From positions 1 through 11,006 of the forward strand of contig JAGLQT010000246.1 in the NCBI GenBank assembly GCA_023136715.1: a stretch of DNA of 11,006 bases. The letters run 5' to 3'. Position 1 is the first letter of the stretch. The number at the start of each line of letters is the position of its first letter. The notes under the pieces were generated by a model that did no database searches, was not told where the DNA came from, and saw only the letters and a list, made by a program, of their open reading frames with translations. A program made the translations under genes and the position numbers. The DNA comes from Gammaproteobacteria bacterium. GTDB lineage: Bacteria > Pseudomonadota > Gammaproteobacteria > SZUA-229. Shown one piece after another: positions 5,407 through 11,006 of the stretch.

Positions 5407-7827
5407 TTACATCTTCCATGCGAATGTCTTGCTTTCAAAAAGCTTGATACAGCTATCAACCACCTCGGCATCATAGAACCGGCTGCGGTTCTTCTGAATC
5501 TCCTTGAGGGCGGCATCAATGCCCAAAGCGGGGCGATAGGGACGGTGGGATGCTATGGCCTCCACCACATCGGCAACCGCCAGAATGCGCGCCTCCAGCA
5601 AAATGGCATCGCCTTTCAGGCCATCGGGATAGCCGCTACCATCCATGCGCTCATGATGTTGTCTGATCATTTTGGCCACCGGCCACGGAAATTCCACCCC
5701 TTTGATGATGTCGTATCCAACGGCAGCGTGGCTTTGGATGATGCCAAATTCATAATCGCTCAGTTTACCAGGGCGATTGAGAATCTCGGCAGGGACGTAG
5801 ACCTTACCGATATCGTGAATCGTGGCACCCATGCGAATGCCTTTGATGTGCCCCTCATCCAGCCCCATATCCCTTGCGATAGCAACGGCCAGCTCAGCCA
5901 CCCGACGTTGATGACCTGCGGTATAGGGGTCGCGCTGCTCCACCGTGTTGGCAATAGCCTGAATCGCCTGCACCAGGGCGTTCTGGAGTTTCTCGCTACT
6001 CTGATCATGCTCCAGGCGCAGACGTACGGTCTGAATGCCGAAGGCAAGGTCTGCAGTCAGTTCGGTGAGCAGCGCAATCTCTTCGTCATGAAATGCGTTT
6101 GCCTCCGCTGCATTGATATTGAGCACCCCGCGACCGCTCGTTCTAAGGTCAAGGGGCAGGCTGATAGTCGATTCAAAACCGAACTGCTTTGCCTGCTTAT
6201 TCCAGGCCGCATATTGGGGGTTGGTCTGGATGTCATTCGCTACGGCAGTACTCCCGGTGAGGATGCACAAGGCCGATGGGCAGCACACCGCATCCACTTC
6301 CGTCGGGACAAAACAGGCGTCAGGTAGTAATTCGAGATAGCCTTCAACATGCCCCGCCTTTGCCACCGGCACCAGGCGCTGTTCGTCATCTCCTTCCAGA
6401 TAGCCGACCCAGACCATGCGGTAGTTGCTAGTTTTGACAATGAGTTCGCAGATGTCATTAAGCAACTGCTGTTCATCGGTGACATGGATGAGGGCCGCGT
6501 TGGTGGCACTAAGTGTACGCAGTGCCCTGTTTAAGCGTTCCAGGGACACTTCTGCCCGTTTGCGCTCTACTGATGCGCGCATCATCTCGACAATGGAGTT
6601 TATTAGATTTCTTTCTTCAGCGAGGAAAGGCCCATCGGCCTCCAGGGGCCGCTCCTCCAGGTAGACAATCTCGATCATACAGTTTTTGCCGTCAAGTGTA
6701 GCAAGCCCAGCCTTCAGGCCCCATTGCGTTTCGGAGAACCCAGGCGTTTCGAAGCTGTCATCACCGTAAGTTATGCGTACCTCGGTACACTCGGGATACT
6801 GCCATGCACCAGGAAGGCTCACCGCTATCTCCTTGAGTATCTCAGGTATGGTCAAACTCTCATTCTGCAGGATAGTAGCAGTGCGGTGCAGCACGGTAAG
6901 CTCTTTCACCCGTTCACCGAGGTCATGAATGAGCCTCTTTTCCATATCCTCCGCCCGTTTGCGCTCGGTAATGTCGGTCATAATTCCCTGTAAGGCAAGC
7001 GCATTCCCCCCACTATCAGACTCCCATGAAGCCCTGTCCTCGAACCAGCGGAATGTCTTACCATCCTTATGCCACAGCCGATATTCGAAAACAAAACTCT
7101 CCTTTTTCTCGTAGGCCTCCCCGATTATGGACAGCGTCTGCTCGCGGTCTTCATTGTGCATCTGCTTAGCCCATCTCTCCGGGTCTGCCAACCATTCCTC
7201 AGGGGTAAACCCCAGCAAGCGCTCGATTGCCGGACTGATATAGGTGGCATTGAAATCCGGGGGCGAGGCCGTGTAAAGAATATCCGGCACGGTTTCCACC
7301 ACCTGCCGAATGCGCTCCTCACTCTCGCGGAGCGCCTCCCGCTCTTGCTCCAGTTCCTTGACCTTTTTGTCGAGCTTATCGCCCACCGATCGGGAATACA
7401 TTTCATCGAGCTCGGCTTTGGGTTTTAGTGCTTCCTCAGGTATTGGCTGCGTAGCCTCTTCATGTTCCGCCAATACCTCTTCAATGGTTTTCATAAGCTC
7501 CTGCGGTTCAAGCGGCTTGATCAGAAAGCGGGAGCCCCCCAGCAGCCTGGCCAGTTCCTCGTCATTAGGCTCGGTATAGGTGGAGGTATAGAAGATAAAT
7601 GGTATTTTTTGTAATTCGGGATCGGTCTTGACCTGACGGCACAGTTCAAAGCCATCCATTTCCGGCATCATGATGTCGGAAATGATGAGATCGGGCGGGG
7701 TTGACCGGGCCAGATTAAGGGCTTCAATACCATTGCTGCTACTGATGACCTCATGACCCTGGCTGGCGAGGGTCATCTCTAGCAAGATTCGAGAGTCTTC
7801 CGTGTCTTCAGCGATAAGAATCTTCAT
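5407..7827 (-). CDS. REC-PAS-GAF-HD-GYP response regulator, probable c-di-GMP phosphodiesterase
   Basis: 806 residues, the output protein of the operon. A receiver at about 1-120 has the acidic pair E7-D8, phospho-acceptor D51 (IISDIMMPEMDG), T81 and K104. A helical linker (about 135-175) leads to a PAS domain (about 175-292, ending GIMTDITERKRAE). Next is a divergent GAF-like segment (about 300-420, starting ERVKELTVLHRTATIL), then a clearer GAF domain (about 430-605). The C-terminal HD-GYP domain (about 615-800) keeps HDIGK (H671, D672), HHE (724-726), DGSGYP (729-734) and VAD (D753). Intact HD and GYP motifs predict hydrolysis of cyclic di-GMP. There is no DNA-binding domain or membrane span, so it should be cytosolic. 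The ATG overlaps the stop of the receiver gene upstream (ATGA), so the two are probably translationally coupled. It is likely phosphorylated by the kinase encoded two genes upstream. Confidence 0.92.
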   Translation of the reverse strand: MKILIAEDTEDSRILLEMTLASQGHEVISSSNGIEALNLARSTPPDLIISDIMMPEMDGFELCRQVKTDPELQKIPFIFYTSTYTEPNDEELARLLGGSRFLIKPLEPQELMKTIEEVLAEHEEATQPIPEEALKPKAELDEMYSRSVGDKLDKKVKELEQEREALRESEERIRQVVETVPDILYTASPPDFNATYISPAIERLLGFTPEEWLADPERWAKQMHNEDREQTLSIIGEAYEKKESFVFEYRLWHKDGKTFRWFEDRASWESDSGGNALALQGIMTDITERKRAEDMEKRLIHDLGERVKELTVLHRTATILQNESLTIPEILKEIAVSLPGAWQYPECTEVRITYGDDSFETPGFSETQWGLKAGLATLDGKNCMIEIVYLEERPLEADGPFLAEERNLINSIVEMMRASVERKRAEVSLERLNRALRTLSATNAALIHVTDEQQLLNDICELIVKTSNYRMVWVGYLEGDDEQRLVPVAKAGHVEGYLELLPDACFVPTEVDAVCCPSALCILTGSTAVANDIQTNPQYAAWNKQAKQFGFESTISLPLDLRTSGRGVLNINAAEANAFHDEEIALLTELTADLAFGIQTVRLRLEHDQSSEKLQNALVQAIQAIANTVEQRDPYTAGHQRRVAELAVAIARDMGLDEGHIKGIRMGATIHDIGKVYVPAEILNRPGKLSDYEFGIIQSHAAVGYDIIKGVEFPWPVAKMIRQHHERMDGSGYPDGLKGDAILLEARILAVADVVEAIASHRPYRPALGIDAALKEIQKNRSRFYDAEVVDSCIKLFESKTFAWKM

Positions 7828-8210
7828 GTGTCACCGACAATCGCCCTGATTTGGTCGATTACATGCATTGTGTCGATGGGCTTCTCGATGTAACCATCAC
7901 ACCCGGCAGCCAATAGTTTTTCCCGGTCTCCCGACATGGCATAGGAGGTCATGGCGATGATAGGTATTCCGGCAACATCCGCGTCCAGGGCACGTATTCT
8001 TTTCAACACCTCAGCTCCATTAATATCCGGTAGCTGTATATCCAGCAAGACGAAGTCTGGCTCTTGCCCCAGCGCCAGTTGAACACCCTTCAGGCCGGTA
8101 TCGGCACAGATAGTTTCGTATCCAGCGTCTTGCAATAGCATGGCGATCAGCACCATGTTGTCTTCATTATCCTCGATGATCAGTGCGGTCTGCTTCTTGT
8201 CAGCCGTCAT
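7824..8210 (-). CDS. Stand-alone receiver (CheY/DivK-like response regulator)
   Basis: A 128-residue single receiver domain with no output domain. It has the acidic pair E13-D14 (IIEDNEDN), phospho-acceptor D57 (FVLLDIQLPDINGAEVL), T88 (IAMTSYAM) and K110 (GYIEKPID). I chose the ATG at 8210 because AAGGAGG, an ideal ribosome site, lies 7 nt upstream; an ATG seven codons earlier (8231) lacks a comparable site. The start lies 11 nt inside the end of the kinase gene, and its stop overlaps the HD-GYP gene by ATGA. A free receiver between a kinase and a REC-HD-GYP protein could act as phosphate sink, relay intermediate or allosteric partner; the sequence does not decide which. The IIEDNEDN and IAMTSYAMSGDR signatures are of the type common in receivers paired with hybrid kinases. 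Confidence 0.9.
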   Translation of the reverse strand: MTADKKQTALIIEDNEDNMVLIAMLLQDAGYETICADTGLKGVQLALGQEPDFVLLDIQLPDINGAEVLKRIRALDADVAGIPIIAMTSYAMSGDREKLLAAGCDGYIEKPIDTMHVIDQIRAIVGDT

Positions 8211-9789
8211 GACTATCCTCCTTGTCAACATTTATAATGTTTATAGGTATGCTCAACCCAAAGATACTGCCATCGTCATGACGGCTCTCTACCGACACGT
8301 CTCCATGCAACAACTCTTCGGTGATCTTCTTGGTTAAGTATAGCCCAAGCCCAGTGCCTCCGGCCTTGATCCGCAGGTGGGTTTCCAGGCGTTCAAAGGC
8401 CTCGAACAGCTTCGGGAAATCGTCCTCGGCAATGCCGATGCCAGTATCGGTTACCCGAATGTCTGCCATATCTTCGTTTACAGATACCAACAGGCTTACC
8501 TTGCCGGTCTCGGTAAACTTCACCGCATTACTCAGGTAGTTGAGCAGGCACTGCAACAGGCGCTTGCGGTCGGTATTCATCTCCGGCCAGGCGTCAGCCT
8601 GAACCTCCAAAGCCAGCCCTTTTTTATCGGCCAGCGGGCGAATGCCCTCAACGGCCTCGTCAACCAACTCTTTTAGCGGGAAGTGCTCGGGGAACACATC
8701 GATTCGCCCGGCCTCGACCTTGGAGATGTCGATCACATCGGAAACCAGCCCCAGCAGGTGTTTGCCGGAACGATGGATGCGTTCCATGCTATCTTTTTGT
8801 TTGGTGTTCAGATCACCCGCTATGCCTTGCAACAACAGCCCACTGAAGCCGATAATAGAGTTGAGTGGGGTGCGCAGCTCATGGGACATGGAGGCGATGA
8901 ACATGGATTTGAGCCTGTCCAATTCCTTCAGACGCAGATTGGCATCCTTCAGATCGGCGGTTCGTTCCTCCACCCGCAGTTCGAGCTGTTCCCGGTATTT
9001 CTGTAACTCATTGTGCACCTTCTTGCGTTCTTTAACCTCATCTTCCAGTTTGCTATACGATATCTTGAGCTGGCGGGTCATGTCATTGAAGGCTTCGGAT
9101 AAAGCCCCGATCTCGTCTTTCGACTGGATATCAATTTTGTGCTCCAGATCCCCTTGCGCCACCAACCCAGCGCCCCGGATCAGGTTTGTAATCGGCTGGG
9201 AGATGCTGCGCCGGGCAACAATCCAGGCGCTCAGTACAATGGCGAGGGACAACGCCAGCATGATTACAGTTAAGATATCCGCCTTCAACTGGGCCCGGCT
9301 GTGCTGCTGGTGCCCCAGCAGGTGCAATGCCCCAGCACTGCTGACAGCCTGACGTGAGTAAACCAGCATGCGCGCTACCAGCCTTCTCTCCAGGTCGCTA
9401 ACTACAGCAACCCCTGCATCATGCGCGTCATATAGATCCGCCAGGCGCAGAAAATGTTTGCGCATGCCAGCGGTCTCTTTTTTTATGCTCTCCAGAACAG
9501 GCAGCTCAGCTTGTTCTTTAAATATACTCGTTTTATCTTCCAGGATCCCGGCAATGGCCTGGTAGGATCTTTCCCATTGGTAGGAGATCCTTTTCTGGCC
9601 CGGATAAAGCAGAAACTCGTAAGTGAGCACATCAAGTTCATGGTTTTTTTGGCTGAGGGTATTGAGCAACTCCAGCTTTTCGTCGACACGGTCAAACTCT
9701 TTGCTGGCTAGATAGAGGTTAACGGACACTGCGAAAAACAGGCCTGTGATGGTAAAGAAGATCAATCCCAGCCGACGCTTGATTTTCAT
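8200..9789 (-). CDS. HAMP-containing membrane sensor histidine kinase
   Basis: 529 residues. A first membrane span is at about 8-28, followed by a predicted helical periplasmic sensor of roughly 140 residues (about 29-168), a second span at about 170-192, and HAMP at about 192-245 (SQPITNLIRGAGLVAQGDL...KDEIGALSEAFNDM). A coiled coil (about 243-295) leads to HisKA with phospho-acceptor H303 (ASMSHELRTPLNSIIGFS). The ATPase domain (about 400-520) shows the N box NYLSNAVKFTE, G1 DTGIGIAEDDF, an F box (LFEAFERLE) and G2 GTGLGLYLTKKI. All catalytic boxes are intact and no receiver is fused. AAGGGG overlaps the stop of the upstream binding-protein gene and serves the ATG at 9789. It should autophosphorylate in response to a periplasmic or membrane signal and pass phosphate to the two downstream receivers. 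Confidence 0.93.
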   Translation of the reverse strand: MKIKRRLGLIFFTITGLFFAVSVNLYLASKEFDRVDEKLELLNTLSQKNHELDVLTYEFLLYPGQKRISYQWERSYQAIAGILEDKTSIFKEQAELPVLESIKKETAGMRKHFLRLADLYDAHDAGVAVVSDLERRLVARMLVYSRQAVSSAGALHLLGHQQHSRAQLKADILTVIMLALSLAIVLSAWIVARRSISQPITNLIRGAGLVAQGDLEHKIDIQSKDEIGALSEAFNDMTRQLKISYSKLEDEVKERKKVHNELQKYREQLELRVEERTADLKDANLRLKELDRLKSMFIASMSHELRTPLNSIIGFSGLLLQGIAGDLNTKQKDSMERIHRSGKHLLGLVSDVIDISKVEAGRIDVFPEHFPLKELVDEAVEGIRPLADKKGLALEVQADAWPEMNTDRKRLLQCLLNYLSNAVKFTETGKVSLLVSVNEDMADIRVTDTGIGIAEDDFPKLFEAFERLETHLRIKAGGTGLGLYLTKKITEELLHGDVSVESRHDDGSIFGLSIPINIINVDKEDSHDG

Positions 9790-9799
9790 ATCATTCCCC

Positions 9800-10807
9800 T
9801 TAATGTATGAGGGTAACGGCTTCCGGTTTTAACTCTTTGAGCGCGTCAATGTATATATAATTGAGATAATTAGGAACTTTTCTTTTATCGGTAAGTTTGT
9901 TTTCAATTGCCCATCGCGCCTGATCTTCAAACAATATCAACATCGCCTGATCAAGAGTAACGACAAACCGCTGCGTTGGCCAACTGTAATCTATGTAATC
10001 CGATTCATATGCAAATCTCTTCCTGGCAAACTCTTTGGCGCTTTCAGGGTTCTCCTTAATGTAAGCCTCTGCTTCCAATACTGATTTTATAAAGCGCTCA
10101 ACTGCTGCGGGACTGTTTTTTATCCAATCATCTTTTGCAATTATTAAGAAATAGAAATCCTCTCCCCCCGGCCATCTTATTACGTTATCACCGAGTTTTT
10201 TCTTTATAAGATAAGCATAAGGATCCCAGGTAAAAGCAGCGTCTATATCGCCATTTATAACAGCCTTTACTATTTCCGGCGGCCTTAAATCAACGATCTC
10301 CATATCCTGGTATGAAAGATAGTTTAATGTTAAAAATACGCCAAGCTGAAAGGCGGCACCGCTCTTTTTTGTGACTCCAAGCTTTTTCCCTTTTAAATCA
10401 TTTATTGTTGTAAATCCCTTATCTTTTCTGGCGAGCAACTCCTTCATTTGTGCGTTAGCAATAGTTCCAATCACCCTAAGGCCTTCATGTTCAAAGCTAT
10501 TATGCACAAAAACATTATCAGCTGAGGTGGAAATATCAGACTCTCCGGCTATAAGGGCGTCAGCAGCAGCCTTGCCGGATTTATAGCCTTTTATTGTTAC
10601 TTCTAAACCATTTTTTTCAAAAAATCCCTGCTCTTCAGCGATATAAACTGGAGTCCCAATAAGATACTCAGCCGCTGCCAGAGTAATTTTCTCAATCGGA
10701 CCTGTATATTTTTTTTGCTTTTCAATGCGATTGCTGACAGCAAATACTATGACCAAACAAACAAGCAGCAAACATGCAATCATTATCCCTATGCTTTTCC
10801 TGATCAT
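9800..10807 (-). CDS. Membrane-anchored NMT1/NitT-TauT-type substrate-binding protein
   Basis: 335 residues from the ATG at 10807, chosen because AAAAGG lies about 9 nt upstream and because it opens directly with a signal anchor; an upstream in-frame TTG at 10852 has no good site. Residues 5-24 (SIGIMIACLLLVCLVIVFAV) form an N-terminal span with no classical signal-peptidase or lipobox site, so the protein is probably held in the inner membrane. The periplasmic fold follows: ITLAAAEYLIGTPVYIAEEQ, then FFEKNGLEVTI, GESDISTSADNVF, LKGKKLGVTKKSG and DIDAAFTWDPYA. These are the usual blocks of ABC binding proteins for nitrate, taurine, sulfonate or thiamine precursors. The ligand cannot be told from sequence. 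No permease or ATPase gene is present, and the kinase starts 10 nt after its stop, so a sensory role is likely. The gene is visibly more AT-rich than the kinase genes. Confidence 0.87.
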   Translation of the reverse strand: MIRKSIGIMIACLLLVCLVIVFAVSNRIEKQKKYTGPIEKITLAAAEYLIGTPVYIAEEQGFFEKNGLEVTIKGYKSGKAAADALIAGESDISTSADNVFVHNSFEHEGLRVIGTIANAQMKELLARKDKGFTTINDLKGKKLGVTKKSGAAFQLGVFLTLNYLSYQDMEIVDLRPPEIVKAVINGDIDAAFTWDPYAYLIKKKLGDNVIRWPGGEDFYFLIIAKDDWIKNSPAAVERFIKSVLEAEAYIKENPESAKEFARKRFAYESDYIDYSWPTQRFVVTLDQAMLILFEDQARWAIENKLTDKRKVPNYLNYIYIDALKELKPEAVTLIH

Positions 10808-10908
10808 TTCGATATACCTTTTGCCGAATCTTTCGGATATCGCTCTAGCCAAATATTCTGAGCGACTGCGCTTTCTTCATTATTACGGGCTTTCTATTTT
10901 TACAACTC

Positions 10909-10927
10909 CAATGAGCCACCCTCATTG
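10909..10927. repeat. Inverted repeat upstream of the signalling operon
   Basis: CAATGAG-CCACC-CTCATTG has perfect 7-bp arms and a 5-nt spacer, about 100 bp upstream of the binding-protein ATG. It could be an operator or the stem of a terminator for a gene beyond the window; there is no following T-run of the classical kind. The rest of 10853-11006 shows no supported gene and no convincing promoter. Confidence 0.4.
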
Positions 10928-10983
10928 CACTGCGTTGAATCTGATTCTGCTTTTACTACTACTGGATTCTGTGTTTTTTATAC

Positions 10984-11002
10984 AGCTAACGGCCGAGCTA
11001 AC
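10984..11002. repeat. Short direct repeat at window edge
   Basis: AGCTAAC occurs at 10984-10990 and 10996-11002, 12 bp apart and separated by GGCCG. The element may continue outside the window, so its nature cannot be judged here. Confidence 0.25.
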
Positions 11003-11006
11003 AGGA

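Noticed and set aside
5545..6327. 260-codon plus-strand frame
   Set aside because: It is a shadow opposite the HD-GYP and GAF coding region, which has intact motifs in the minus frame; its product resembles no known family.
8642..9352. 236-codon plus-strand frame
   Set aside because: It is antisense to the kinase domains and is rich in Ser and Arg, as expected from reversed coding sequence.
10805..10852. TTG at 10852 as the start of the binding protein
   Set aside because: It would add 15 polar residues before the signal anchor and lacks a ribosome site; the ATG at 10807 has AAAAGG in place.
10922..11005. Open minus-strand frame of 27 codons from the window edge, possible tail of an upstream gene
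   Set aside because: It is too short and carries no recognisable protein pattern.
10984..11006. Possible integron attC or integrase core site in the AGCTAAC repeats
   Set aside because: The repeats do not fit the RYYYAAC / GTTRRRY core pattern, and no paired site or cassette structure is visible before the window ends.

Overview
The window looks like a piece of a gammaproteobacterial chromosome. HrpB, an MtfA/M90-type peptidase, a very small DUF3149-type membrane protein and a NorR-type sigma-54 activator are all typical of that class. I cannot name the genus. No tRNA, rRNA, CRISPR array, insertion sequence or transposase is visible.

Layout. Positions 1-2984 (+) hold the 3' part of hrpB, an ATP-dependent RNA helicase cut by the window edge, which overlaps an mtfA-like zinc peptidase gene by ATGA. 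Positions 2985-3125 carry two AT-rich palindromes and a good sigma-70 promoter for a 44-codon DUF3149-type gene (3126-3260, +). A 78-codon membrane-protein gene (3367-3603, -) lies divergent to a complete norR (3765-5330, +). The 161-bp gap between them holds two GT-N7-AC sites (the NorR signature) and, facing the small gene, a GG-N10-GC sigma-54 promoter. norR ends in a long near-perfect palindrome that probably stops transcription from both sides.

Positions 10807 down to 5407 (-) form a tight four-gene signalling operon. It encodes a membrane-anchored NMT1/NitT-TauT-type substrate-binding protein, a HAMP sensor histidine kinase, a stand-alone receiver and a large REC-PAS-GAF-HD-GYP protein that is probably a cyclic-di-GMP phosphodiesterase. 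Gaps are 10 nt or less, or the genes overlap. No ABC permease or ATPase is present in the window, so the binding protein may serve as the sensory input of the kinase rather than in uptake.

The most interesting point is the NorR island. An NO-sensing activator with conserved iron-ligand candidates appears to drive an unrecognised single-span membrane protein through a sigma-54 promoter, with no NO reductase or flavorubredoxin gene beside it. The second is the binding protein-kinase-receiver-HD-GYP cassette. Positions 10853-11006 have no supported gene, only short repeats.
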